Assembly (NCBI RefSeq): GCF_007096885.1
Contig: NZ_VJNO01000017.1
Span: 62,001-126,000 of the forward strand
From: Streptomyces sp. 130
GTDB taxonomy: Bacteria > Actinomycetota > Actinomycetes > Streptomycetales > Streptomycetaceae
Direction: 5' to 3'
DNA length: 64,000 nucleotides
The position numbers and the translations under genes were made by a program. Numbering within the stretch: the first letter of the stretch is position 1; the number at the start of each line of letters is the position of its first letter. Shown piece after piece: positions 26,601 to 34,501 of this stretch. The notes below the pieces were generated by a model, which saw only the letters and a list, made by a program, of their open reading frames with translations, was not told where the DNA came from and did not search any database.

Positions 26601-26987
26601 GTGAGCAGCAGCGGTGACGTGCGCGTACGCCGGGTGTACGACGGGGCGGAGGAGGGCGACGGCACCCGTGTCCTGGTGGACCGGCTGTGGCCGCGCGGGG
26701 TGTCCAAGGAGAAGGCCGCGATCGACCGCTGGCTCAAGGACCTCACCCCGTCGGACGAGCTGCGCTCCTGGTACCACGCGGACCGCTCCGCCGCCCGCTA
26801 CGACACCTTCGTCGAGCGCTACCGCGCGGAACTCGCCGGCCCGGCCGAGGCGGCGGCCGTGGACGAGCTGGCCGGGCTGGTCCGCGCGGGTGGCCCGGTG
26901 ACGCTCGTGACGGCTGTCAAGGATGTCGGGCACAGTCACGTGCCGGTGCTCGCCGAGCACCTGGAGCACGAGTTGCGCCACGGCTGA
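26601..26987 (+). CDS. DUF488 family protein
   Basis: This encodes 128 residues, a normal length for DUF488, with RVYDGAEEGDGTRVLVDRLWPRG, WLKDLTPSDELRSWYH and the C-terminal VTLVTAVKDVGHSHVPVLA. DUF488 proteins are small soluble proteins of unproved function, often next to stress or nucleotide-repair genes. The start is GTG 26601, 51 bases after nnrDE, with no strong ribosome binding site. The last 97 coding bases begin a tandem array repeated five more times downstream, so the 3' end of this gene is the source or a member of that array. Confidence 0.85.
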   Translation: MSSSGDVRVRRVYDGAEEGDGTRVLVDRLWPRGVSKEKAAIDRWLKDLTPSDELRSWYHADRSAARYDTFVERYRAELAGPAEAAAVDELAGLVRAGGPVTLVTAVKDVGHSHVPVLAEHLEHELRHG

Positions 26988-27639
26988 CGCGCCCCGCTGG
27001 GCTGGTTGGTGCGGGTGGCCCGGTGACGCTCGTGACGGCTGTCATGGATGTCGGGCACAGTCACGTGCTGGTGCTTGCCGAGCACCTGGGACACGAGCGA
27101 GCCACGGCCGATGCGCCCCGCCGGACCGGTTTGCGCGGGTGGCCCGGTGTCGCTCGTGACGGCTGTCAAGGGTGTCGGGCACAGCCATGTACCGGTGCTC
27201 GCCGGCCACCTGGAGCACGAGCTGCGCCACGGCTGACGTACCCCGCTGGGCTGGTTCGTGCGCGTGGCCCGGTGACGCTCGTGACCGCTGTCAAGGACGT
27301 CGGGCACAGTCACGTGCCGGTGCTCGCCGGGCACCTGGGACACGAGCTGCGCCACGGCCGATGCGCCCCGCTGGGCTGGTGGGTGCGGGTGGCCCGGTGT
27401 CGCTGGTGACGGCTGTCGAGGATGTCGGGCACAGTCACGTGCCGGTGCTCGCCGGGCACCTGGGACACGAGCTGCGCCACGGCCGATGCGCCCCGCCGGA
27501 CCGGTTTGCGCGGGTGGCCCGGTGTCGCTGGTGACCGCTGTCGAGGATGTCGGGCACAGTCACGTACCGGTGCTCGCCGAGCACCTGGGACACGAGCTGC
27601 GCCGCCGCTGACGCGCCCCGCCGGACCGGTCCGCGCGGG
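26891..27639. repeat. six-copy 125-bp tandem array grown from the DUF488 3' end
   Basis: Copies begin at TGGCCCGGTG at 26891, 27016, 27140, 27265, 27390 and 27515, with period 125 (once 124). Copy 1 is the genuine 3' end of the DUF488 gene plus 28 bases after its stop; copies 2-6 fill the gap up to alr. Each copy can still be read as a variant of the protein tail, with PV[TS]LVTAV and VGHSHV kept and K/M/E, D/G and E/G changes. The period is not a multiple of three, so copies cannot fuse in frame. Linkers come in two types (CGCTGGGCTGG and CGCCGGACCGG), which partly alternate. No ribosome binding site or separate gene is seen. Confidence 0.9.
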
Positions 27640-27663
27640 CGGCTCTGAGAGACTGGGCGCGAT

Positions 27664-28812
27664 ATGAACGAGACAGCGTCCTTGCGAGCCCGTGCCGAGA
27701 TCGACCTCGCCGCACTCCGCGCCAACGTGCGCGTCCTGCGTGCCCGGGCGGCCGGGGCACAGCTGATGGCCGTGGTCAAGGCCGACGCCTACGGGCACGG
27801 CGCGGTCCCCTGCGCGCGCGCCGCGCGGGAGGCGGGCGCCGCCTGGCTGGGCACCGCGACCCCGCAGGAGGCCCTGGCCCTGCGCGCGGCCGGGCTCGAC
27901 GGCCCGATGCTGTGCTGGCTCTGGACGCCGGGCGGACCCTGGCGCGAGGCGATCGAGGCCGGCATCGACGTGTCGGTCAGCGGGATGTGGGCGCTGCGCG
28001 AGGTCACCGAGGCCGCCGCGGCGGCCGGCCGGCCCGCCCGTATCCACCTCAAGGCCGACACCGGACTCGGCCGGGCCGGCTGCCAGCCCGCCGACTGGCC
28101 CGAGCTGGTCGCCGCCGCCCGCACCGCCGAGCGCGCGGGCACCGTCCGGGTCACCGGCCTCTGGTCCCACTTCGCCTGCGCCGACGAGCCGGGCCACCCC
28201 TCGATCACCGCCCAGCTGGACACCTTCCGCGACATGGTCGCGTACGCCGAGAAGGCCGGTGTCGAGCCCGAGGTGCGGCACATCGCCAACTCCCCGGCGA
28301 CCCTGACCGTCCCCGAGTCCCACTTCGACCTGGTGCGGACCGGGATCGCCATGTACGGCATCTCGCCCAGCCCCGAGCTGGGCACGCCCGCGGACTTCGG
28401 GCTGCGCCCGGTGATGACGCTCGCCGCGTCCGTCGCCCTGGTCAAGCAGGTCCCGGCCGGCCACGGCATCAGCTACGGCCACCACTACACGACGCCCCGA
28501 GAGACCACCCTCGGCCTGGTGCCCCTCGGCTACGCCGACGGCATCCCGCGCCACGCGTCCGGCCGGGGCCCGGTCCTGGTCGGCGGGGTGCGGCGGACCA
28601 TCGCGGGCCGGGTCGCCATGGACCAGTTCGTCGTGGACCTGGACGGCGACGAGGTGGCGGCGGGCAGCGAGGCGGTGCTCTTCGGGCCCGGCGACCGGGG
28701 CGAGCCGAGCGCCGAGGACTGGGCGGAGGCCGCCGGCACCATCGCGTACGAGATCGTCACCCGGATCGGCGGCCGGGTACCGCGCGTCCACCGGGGCGCC
28801 ACGACCGACTGA
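27664..28812 (+). CDS. alr: alanine racemase
   Basis: It interconverts L- and D-alanine with PLP, supplying D-Ala for peptidoglycan. It has 382 residues. The PLP lysine is K39 in VVKADAYGHG; the second catalytic base is Y271 in GISYGHHYTT. The TIM-barrel elements HLKADTGLGRAGC and HIANSPATLTVP and the C-terminal beta domain (LVPLGYADGIPR) are complete. It starts just after the tandem array, so the array forms most of its upstream region and could affect its expression. No clear ribosome binding site is seen. Confidence 0.95.
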   Translation: MNETASLRARAEIDLAALRANVRVLRARAAGAQLMAVVKADAYGHGAVPCARAAREAGAAWLGTATPQEALALRAAGLDGPMLCWLWTPGGPWREAIEAGIDVSVSGMWALREVTEAAAAAGRPARIHLKADTGLGRAGCQPADWPELVAAARTAERAGTVRVTGLWSHFACADEPGHPSITAQLDTFRDMVAYAEKAGVEPEVRHIANSPATLTVPESHFDLVRTGIAMYGISPSPELGTPADFGLRPVMTLAASVALVKQVPAGHGISYGHHYTTPRETTLGLVPLGYADGIPRHASGRGPVLVGGVRRTIAGRVAMDQFVVDLDGDEVAAGSEAVLFGPGDRGEPSAEDWAEAAGTIAYEIVTRIGGRVPRVHRGATTD

Positions 28813-28850
28813 CACGACCCACTGACACGACCCACGAGGAGCGGGCACGG

Positions 28851-30089
28851 GTGAGCGACATCAGCACGGGTGACGTGGTGGCGACGGCTGCCGCTCCGGG
28901 GGCCGGCTGGCGCCGGGCGGGCCTCGCCGGCGCCGCCATAGGCGTGCTGGCCGCCGGTGCCGCGGCCGGAGTCGCGGTGGAGCGGCTGACCGTCGGCCGC
29001 GGCATGCGCAGGCGCGCCCGCCTCGCCCTGGACGCCACCGGCCCGTACGGCTCGCTGCGCGGGACGCCCGGCCGGGCCACCGCCGACGACGGCACCGAGC
29101 TGTACTACGAGGTGGACGAGGTCGATCCGCCCGAGGACACCGCCCCCACGGGCTCCCGCCGGCGGCGGCTCTTCGGGCGCAAGGAGCCCGCCCCCGTGAC
29201 CGTCGTCTTCAGCCACGGCTACTGCCTCGGCCAGGACTCCTGGCACTTCCAGCGCGCCGCCCTGCGCGGCATCGTGCGCACCGTCCACTGGGACCAGCGC
29301 AGCCACGGCCGCTCCGAGCGCGGTCGCGCCCAGGCCCGCGCCGGGGGCGGGGTGCCCGTCGGCATCGACCAGCTCGGCCGCGACCTCAAGGCCGTCATCG
29401 ACGCCGCCGCGCCCGAGGGCCCGCTCGTCCTCGTCGGCCACTCGATGGGCGGCATGACGATCATGGCGCTCGCCGAGCAGTACCCGCAGCTGCTCCGCGA
29501 CCGGGTCGCCGCCGTCGCCTTCGTCGGTACGTCGAGCGGCCGGCTGAACGAGGTCAGCTTCGGACTGCCCGTGGTGGGCGTCAACGCCGTGCGCCGCGTG
29601 CTCCCCGGGGTGCTGCGGGCGCTCGGCTCGCAGGCGGAGCTGGTGGAGCGGGGGCGCCGGGCGACCTCCGACCTGTTCGCCGGGCTGGTCAAGCGGTACT
29701 CCTTCGGCTCCCGGGACGTGGACCCGGCCGTCGCGCGGTTCGCGGAACGGCTCATCGAGTCCACCCCGATCGACGTGGTCGCCGAGTTCTACCCGGCCTT
29801 CGCGGAGCACGACAAGAGCGCGGCCCTGCCCCTCTTCCGCGGCCTCCCGGTCCTCATCCTGGCCGGCGACAAGGACCTGGTGACGCCCGGCTCGCACAGC
29901 GAGGCCATCGCGGACCTGCTGCCCGACGCGGAACTCGTCATCGTCCCGGACGCCGGCCACCTGGTGATGCTGGAGCACCCCGAGACGGTGACCGACCGGC
30001 TCGCGGACCTGCTGGTGCGGGCCGGAGCCGTACCGGAGTCCTCTAACGTTGGCGGGCATGGAACCGCAGAACAGCCCGGCGGCCACTGA
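28851..30089 (+). CDS. alpha/beta hydrolase with an N-terminal membrane segment
   Basis: It has 412 residues from GTG 28851 (ACGAGGAG ten bases upstream). A hydrophobic, alanine-rich segment near residues 20-45 may anchor it to the membrane. The hydrolase core has FSHGYCLGQDSWHFQ, the nucleophile S198 in GHSMGG, the acid in LAGDKDLVTP and the histidine in PDAGHLVMLEHPE. The substrate is unknown. It lies between alr and tsaE, an arrangement also common in other actinobacteria, and its end overlaps the start of tsaE by 32 bases. Confidence 0.88.
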   Translation: MSDISTGDVVATAAAPGAGWRRAGLAGAAIGVLAAGAAAGVAVERLTVGRGMRRRARLALDATGPYGSLRGTPGRATADDGTELYYEVDEVDPPEDTAPTGSRRRRLFGRKEPAPVTVVFSHGYCLGQDSWHFQRAALRGIVRTVHWDQRSHGRSERGRAQARAGGGVPVGIDQLGRDLKAVIDAAAPEGPLVLVGHSMGGMTIMALAEQYPQLLRDRVAAVAFVGTSSGRLNEVSFGLPVVGVNAVRRVLPGVLRALGSQAELVERGRRATSDLFAGLVKRYSFGSRDVDPAVARFAERLIESTPIDVVAEFYPAFAEHDKSAALPLFRGLPVLILAGDKDLVTPGSHSEAIADLLPDAELVIVPDAGHLVMLEHPETVTDRLADLLVRAGAVPESSNVGGHGTAEQPGGH

Positions 30090-30609
30090 GGCCGCCGCGT
30101 ACGAGAACGCCCCCGGCGCCGTCAGCGTGCGCCTCGCCCTCGACTCCCCCGAACAGATGCAGGCCCTGGGCCGCCGGCTCGCCGCCGCGCTGCGCCCCGG
30201 CGACCTCGTGATGCTCACCGGCGAGCTGGGGGCCGGCAAGACGACGCTGACCCGGGGGCTCGGCGAGGGCCTGGGCGTACGGGGCGCGGTGACGTCCCCC
30301 ACGTTCGTGATCGCCCGCGTCCACCCGTCGCTCTCCGGCGGACCCGCGCTGGTCCACGTCGACGCGTACCGGCTGGGCGGCGGTCTCGACGAGATGGAGG
30401 ACCTGGACCTCGACGTGTCGCTGCCGGAGTCCGTGGTGGTCGTGGAGTGGGGCGACGGCAAGGTCGAGGAGCTCTCGGACGACCGGCTCCAGGTGTTCAT
30501 CGACCGCGCGGTGGGGGACACCGACGACGAGCGGCGCACGGTGACCCTGGTGGGCGTGGGGAGGCGCTGGGCCGGGCTGCGGAACGAGTCCTGGGCGCCC
30601 TGGGCCTGA
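30058..30609 (+). CDS. tsaE: tRNA threonylcarbamoyladenosine ATPase subunit TsaE
   Basis: It is the ATPase partner of TsaB-TsaD in making t6A at position 37 of ANN-decoding tRNAs. It has 183 residues, with the P-loop GELGAGKTTLTRGL, TSPTFVI and HVDAYRL, plus ESVVVVEWGDG near the end. An N-terminal stretch of about 30 residues is extra. The start is ATG 30058, inside the previous gene; an in-frame TTG nine bases upstream is less likely. tsaB, rimI and tsaD follow after an accessory insertion. Confidence 0.93.
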   Translation: MEPQNSPAATEAAAYENAPGAVSVRLALDSPEQMQALGRRLAAALRPGDLVMLTGELGAGKTTLTRGLGEGLGVRGAVTSPTFVIARVHPSLSGGPALVHVDAYRLGGGLDEMEDLDLDVSLPESVVVVEWGDGKVEELSDDRLQVFIDRAVGDTDDERRTVTLVGVGRRWAGLRNESWAPWA

Positions 30610-30691
30610 CCGGGCCGCGGTTTCCGACGCGGTGTCGGCAAATTGTTGCGCGGGACGGGGCGGGCGTGGTGACATGGAGGACGAGAGCGTA

Positions 30692-30707
30692 GTTAGGTCT
30701 ACCTAAC
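30692..30707. promoter_or_regulatory. palindrome upstream of a small gene, iron-box-like
   Basis: GTTAGGT-CT-ACCTAAC has perfect 7-bp arms around a two-base spacer. It resembles half-sites of the DmdR1/IdeR iron box (TTAGG...CCTAA), but it is shorter than the usual 19-bp box. It ends 37 bases before the start codon of the small gene at 30745, the right place for an operator. Assignment to an iron regulator is only a suggestion. Confidence 0.5.
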
Positions 30708-30744
30708 CACGCCTTCCACCGGAGCCGGAGCCCCAGGAGGCGCC

Positions 30745-31077
30745 ATGCCGACATCCGACCGCGTCCCGGAGCCGCCGCGAGCGGCGGTCCCGATGAGCAC
30801 CCTGCTGGCCGCGAACGCGGCGGCGACCGCGGTATCGACACCCCCACCACCGCGCGACGAAGCCCACCCGGCACCCCCCGAGCACACAACCGCCCACGCA
30901 CACACGGGCAACCCCGCGCCCGGGACGAACCCCGCACACACGGGCAGCCCCGCGCGCGGAGCGAAACCCGCCCACGCGGCCAACACCGCTCACGCGGCGA
31001 AACCCGCTCACGCGGCGAAACCGGCCCGCACGTCCAAATCCGGACGGGCGGCAAATTCAAGCCCGTCCGGCGATTGA
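30745..31077 (+). CDS. small Ala/Pro/His-rich protein of unknown function
   Basis: It has 110 residues. A perfect AGGAGG four bases before the ATG and a palindrome in the promoter region argue that it is real. The first 35 residues (MPTSDRVPEPP then MSTLLAANAAATAVSTPP) look like a defined unit. The rest is low-complexity, with repeated HTGNPAPG, HTGSPARG and AHAAKPAHAAK words, and its last codons (SSPSGD and stop) are supplied by a dispersed 25-bp repeat. The tail is thus probably a recent repeat-driven extension. A second start at Met17 is possible. Function unknown. Confidence 0.55.
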   Translation: MPTSDRVPEPPRAAVPMSTLLAANAAATAVSTPPPPRDEAHPAPPEHTTAHAHTGNPAPGTNPAHTGSPARGAKPAHAANTAHAAKPAHAAKPARTSKSGRAANSSPSGD

Positions 31078-31081
31078 GGAC
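31057..31081 (-). repeat. dispersed 25-bp repeat, copy 4
   Basis: TCAAGCCCGTCCGGCGATTG then AGGAC, in opposite orientation to copies 1-3. It provides the final codons and stop of the small gene at 30745. Confidence 0.8.
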
Positions 31082-31115
31082 ATCCGTGACACGGGCCGAC
31101 GGCGGCCGGCAGAAG

Positions 31116-31140
31116 ACAAGCCCGTCCGGCGATTGAGGAC
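31116..31140 (-). repeat. dispersed 25-bp repeat, copy 5
   Basis: ACAAGCCCGTCCGGCGATTG then AGGAC, 59 bases after copy 4, just before the 3' end of the convergent gene at 31150. Copies 4 and 5 are nearly identical. Confidence 0.8.
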
Positions 31141-31149
31141 GCCCCCCGG

Positions 31150-31719
31150 CTAGGGGACCACCACCACCGTGGCCCCCACCGTGGCGAACCGCCACACCGC
31201 GTCCCCGTCGGCCCGAGACATCCGCACGCCCCCCGCCTTCACCGTGGGGTCCGGCTCCTCCATCGACCCGTCCAGCGCGGCGCTGAAGCCGATCGTCACG
31301 TCATCCACCGTGGCGAACCGCACCACGTGCTCGATCGGCACGCCGTCGGACCCCTTCACGCTGCCCGAGCGCGACGTCACGTGATACGTGCCCGGCACCG
31401 CGTGCACCGGGCTCGGCATCACCTTGAACGTCCGCGACGCCTTCCCGTTCGCCTCCACCAGCCACACCCGGCGGTCGTGCAGCGCGTAGACGACCCGCGC
31501 CCCGGTGCCGGAGCCGGCGGGGACGGTGAGCGGGTCCTTCTTCGGCTTGGCCTTGCCCTGCGCGCCGGCCGGGGCGGTCGGCGAGGCGCTGCTCGACGCC
31601 TTCGGCTTCGCGGCCAGGTCGTCCGGTACGTTCGCGGAAGCCTGGTAGGCCAGGAAGCCGACCGCCGCGACGGCCGCCGCGGTGAGCGCGGCCACGATTC
31701 CCGAGCTGCCCCTTGCCAC
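31150..31719 (-). CDS. secreted or anchored L,D-transpeptidase-like protein lacking the catalytic cysteine
   Basis: It has 189 residues from GTG 31719, with AGAGG at eight bases. An N-terminal hydrophobic segment (IVAALTAAAVAAVGFLAYQ) acts as signal or anchor, then comes a Pro/Ser/Lys-rich linker (30-65). The rest resembles a short YkuD-type domain: RRVWLVEANGKASRTFKVMPSP, PGTYHVTSRSGSV, VRFATVDDVTIGFSAALDG and a last strand GGVRMSRADGDAVW. In true enzymes that last region holds SxGCxR; here no cysteine exists anywhere in the protein. It is therefore probably a binding or structural relative. It is divergent from tsaB. Confidence 0.65.
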   Translation of the reverse strand: MARGSSGIVAALTAAAVAAVGFLAYQASANVPDDLAAKPKASSSASPTAPAGAQGKAKPKKDPLTVPAGSGTGARVVYALHDRRVWLVEANGKASRTFKVMPSPVHAVPGTYHVTSRSGSVKGSDGVPIEHVVRFATVDDVTIGFSAALDGSMEEPDPTVKAGGVRMSRADGDAVWRFATVGATVVVVP

Positions 31720-31904
31720 CGTGCGTGCCTCTTTCGCCGTCGTGAGCCGTAAGACGCGGACCGTACGTCGCGCGCGAGCCGTAAGTCGTACAAGCGTTTA
31801 CACGTACTCCGCGTATACCCGGTGACGGTAGCAGCCGGGACCGCCCGGGCCGGGACGCCGTACGGGGCGCGGGGCGGGCCGCGCCGGAGCCGTAGGCTGT
31901 TTGC

Positions 31905-32558
31905 GTGCTCTTGCTCGCAATGGATACCGCCACCCCCGCCGTCACCGTCGCCCTGCACGACGGGACCCGCGTCGTCGCCGAGTCCGTCCAGGTCGACGCC
32001 CGCAGGCACGGGGAGCTGCTGCTGCCCGCCGTCGACCGGGTCCTCGCGGACGCCGGGGTGAAACTCGACGCCGTGACGGACGTCGTCGTGGGCGTCGGCC
32101 CCGGCCCGTACACCGGACTGCGCGTCGGCCTGGTGACGGCCGCCACCTTCGGCTCGGCGCTCTCCGTGCCCGTGCACGGCCTGTGCACCCTGGACGGCCT
32201 CGCGTGCGCCGCCGGGCTCGAAGGACCCTTCGCCGTCGCCACGGACGCCCGCCGCAAGGAGGTCTACTGGGCGCGGTACGAGGACGCCCGCACCCGGACC
32301 GCCGGGCCCTGCGTCGACCGGCCCGCCGACATCGCGGACCAGCTGGCGGGCCTGCCGGTCGTCGGGGCGGGCGCGGTGCTCTACCCCGAGGCCTTCCCGG
32401 ACGCGCGCGGCCCCGAACACCTCGCGGCGGGCGCCCTCGCGGGCCTCGCCGCCGAACGCCTCGCGGCCGGTGAGGAGCTGCTGCCGCCGCAGCCGCTCTA
32501 CCTGCGCAGGCCCGACGCGCAGGTCCCGAAGAACTACAAGGTGGTCACCCCGAAGTGA
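31905..32558 (+). CDS. tsaB: tRNA threonylcarbamoyladenosine synthesis protein TsaB
   Basis: It has 217 residues, an ASKHA-fold dimerisation partner of TsaD. MLLLAMDTATPAVTVALHDG, GVGPGPYTGLRVGL and ATDARRKEVYWARY are the family signatures. The start is GTG 31905, with no ribosome binding site; TAGGCT six bases upstream suggests a leaderless message. Its TGA overlaps the GTG of rimI (GTGA), so translation is coupled to rimI and then tsaD. Confidence 0.94.
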   Translation: MLLLAMDTATPAVTVALHDGTRVVAESVQVDARRHGELLLPAVDRVLADAGVKLDAVTDVVVGVGPGPYTGLRVGLVTAATFGSALSVPVHGLCTLDGLACAAGLEGPFAVATDARRKEVYWARYEDARTRTAGPCVDRPADIADQLAGLPVVGAGAVLYPEAFPDARGPEHLAAGALAGLAAERLAAGEELLPPQPLYLRRPDAQVPKNYKVVTPK

Positions 32559-33052
32559 CCGTCACGACCGCGGTGCTGCGCGAGATGCGCTGGTGGGACA
32601 TCGACCCCGTGCTCGCCCTAGAGCACGAGCTGTTCCCGGAGGACGCCTGGTCGGCGGGCATGTTCTGGTCCGAGCTGGCGTACGCGCGCGGCCCGGCGGC
32701 CACCCGCCGCTACGTCGTCGCCGAGGAGCCCGGCACCGGCCGGATCGTCGGATACGCGGGTCTCGCCGCCGCCGGCGACCTCGCCGACGTGCAGACGATC
32801 GCCGTCGCCCGCGACCACTGGGGCGGCGGGCTCGGCTCCGAGCTGCTGACCGACCTGCTCAGGCACGCCACCGCCTTCGAGTGCGCCGAGGTGCTGCTCG
32901 AGGTCCGCGTCGACAACACACGCGCCCAGAAGCTCTACGAGCGCTTCGGCTTCGAACCGATCGGCTTCCGCCGCGGCTACTACCAGCCGGGCAACATCGA
33001 CGCGCTCGTCATGCGCCTCCACGTACACGAAGAAGAAAACGGGATCCACTGA
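32555..33052 (+). CDS. rimI: ribosomal-protein-alanine N-acetyltransferase (GNAT)
   Basis: It has 165 residues with the GNAT fold. The acetyl-CoA loop is DHWGGGLGSELLTDLLRHA, preceded by DVQTIAVAR and followed by LEVRVDNTRAQKLYERFGFEPIGFRRGYY. The homologue acetylates the N-terminus of S18 in E. coli and may have a wider role in actinobacteria. Start and stop both overlap neighbouring genes (GTGA with tsaB, TGATG with tsaD), a tight three-gene operon. Confidence 0.93.
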   Translation: MTVTTAVLREMRWWDIDPVLALEHELFPEDAWSAGMFWSELAYARGPAATRRYVVAEEPGTGRIVGYAGLAAAGDLADVQTIAVARDHWGGGLGSELLTDLLRHATAFECAEVLLEVRVDNTRAQKLYERFGFEPIGFRRGYYQPGNIDALVMRLHVHEEENGIH

Positions 33053-34152
33053 TGGCTGACGAACCGCTCGTACTCGGCATCGAGACCTCCTGCGACGAAA
33101 CCGGGGTCGGCATCGTCCGCGGGACCACGCTCCTCGCGGACGCCGTCGCGTCCAGCGTCGACACGCACGCCCGCTTCGGCGGCGTCGTCCCGGAGATCGC
33201 CTCCCGCGCCCACCTGGAGGCGATGGTCCCCACCATCGAGCGCGCCCTGAAGGAGGCCGGGGTCAGCGGCCGGGACCTCGACGGGATCGCCGTCACCGCC
33301 GGACCCGGCCTCGCGGGCGCCCTGCTCGTCGGCGTCTCCGCCGCCAAGGCCTACGCGTACGCCCTGAACAAGCCGCTGTACGGGGTCAACCACCTGGCGT
33401 CCCACATCTGCGTCGACCAGCTGGAGCACGGCCCGCTGCCCGAGCCCACCATGGCGCTCCTGGTCAGCGGCGGGCACTCCTCGCTGCTGCTCGCGCCGGA
33501 CATCACCAACGACGTCCGGCCGCTCGGCGCGACCATCGACGACGCGGCCGGCGAGGCGTTCGACAAGATCGCCCGGGTCCTGGACCTGGGCTTCCCCGGC
33601 GGCCCGGTCATCGACCGGCTCGCCAAGGAGGGCGACCCGGCGGCCATCGCCTTCCCGCGCGGCCTCACCGGCTCGCGCGACCCCGCGTACGACTTCTCGT
33701 TCTCCGGCCTGAAGACCTCCGTCGCCCGCTGGATCGAGGCCAAGCGGGCGGCCGGCGAGGAGGTGCCGGTCCGGGACGTGGCCGCCTCCTTCCAGGAGGC
33801 CGTGGTGGACGTGCTCACCCGCAAGGCCGTCCGCGCCTGCAAGGACGAGGGCGTCGACCACCTGATGATCGGCGGTGGCGTCGCGGCCAACTCCCGGCTG
33901 CGCGCGCTCGCCGAGGAGCGGTGCGAACGGGCCGGCATCCGGCTGCGCGTGCCCCGCCCCAAGCTGTGCACCGACAACGGGGCGATGGTCGCCGCGCTCG
34001 GCGCCGAGATGGTCGCCCGCAACCGGCCCGCCTCCGACCTGGAGCTGTCCGCCGACTCCTCGCTGCCCGTCACCGAGACCCACGTCCCGGGCGCCCACAC
34101 GCACGACCACGACCACGTGCACGAGATCAGCAAGGACAACCTCTACTCATGA
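33052..34152 (+). CDS. tsaD: tRNA N6-adenosine threonylcarbamoyltransferase TsaD
   Basis: It transfers the threonylcarbamoyl group to A37 of tRNA. It has 366 residues. ETSCDETGVGIV opens the ASKHA fold; H114 and H118 in NHLASH are the metal ligands; SGGHSSLLL, GATIDDAAGEAFDKIARVL and GGGVAANSRLR complete the site. The last 30 residues add a histidine/aspartate-rich tail (GAHTHDHDHVHEI), which could bind metal and is not in E. coli TsaD. The stop overlaps the next gene by four bases (ATGA). Confidence 0.96.
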   Translation: MADEPLVLGIETSCDETGVGIVRGTTLLADAVASSVDTHARFGGVVPEIASRAHLEAMVPTIERALKEAGVSGRDLDGIAVTAGPGLAGALLVGVSAAKAYAYALNKPLYGVNHLASHICVDQLEHGPLPEPTMALLVSGGHSSLLLAPDITNDVRPLGATIDDAAGEAFDKIARVLDLGFPGGPVIDRLAKEGDPAAIAFPRGLTGSRDPAYDFSFSGLKTSVARWIEAKRAAGEEVPVRDVAASFQEAVVDVLTRKAVRACKDEGVDHLMIGGGVAANSRLRALAEERCERAGIRLRVPRPKLCTDNGAMVAALGAEMVARNRPASDLELSADSSLPVTETHVPGAHTHDHDHVHEISKDNLYS

Positions 34153-34421
34153 GCGCCCCGGTCACCGCCCTGATGTGGGAGGCCCGCGCCGCCGAGGGCC
34201 GGGGCGGCGAGCTGGCGGAGTGGGCCCGCGCCCGAGCCGCCGCGCTGCCCCGGCCCCCGCTCCGCGGCGAGCTGCTGCGCGCCCCGCAGGACCGGGTCCT
34301 CGTCATCACCTGGTGGCAGGGCGGGTACGGCGACGAACTGCCGGAGCTGCCCGAGCCCGACCCGGACCTCGTCACCCGGCCGGTCCACCGCTGGCGCTTC
34401 GAATCGCTGGGAGCGATCTAG
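34149..34421 (+). CDS. small conserved-looking protein coupled to tsaD
   Basis: It has 90 residues, beginning MSAPVTALMWEARAAEGRGG, with WWQGGYGDELPELPEPDPDL and VHRWRFESL. I do not recognise a family; the size and the alternating hydrophobic pattern would fit a small alpha/beta barrel such as the ABM fold, but this is weak. ATG 34149 overlaps the tsaD stop (ATGA), so it is the fourth coupled gene of the tsaB operon. This suggests a link to tRNA modification or simply transcriptional convenience. Confidence 0.7.
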   Translation: MSAPVTALMWEARAAEGRGGELAEWARARAAALPRPPLRGELLRAPQDRVLVITWWQGGYGDELPELPEPDPDLVTRPVHRWRFESLGAI

Positions 34422-34501
34422 ACGCGGCCCGTCGATGAGTTCCGCACCCCCGCCCGGTCTACCCTTCACGACACTTCGCCCCCGTACGTGAGGAGAGGAC
34501 C

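Noticed and set aside
26988..27663. Open frames on both strands across the 125-bp array
   Set aside because: They exist only because of the repeat and the high GC content. They shift frame each copy, lack ribosome binding sites and resemble no family apart from the DUF488 tail.
30610..31149. CRISPR-like array in the Ala/His/Pro repeat region
   Set aside because: Repeat units are short, degenerate and in a reading frame; there are no uniform spacers and no cas genes.
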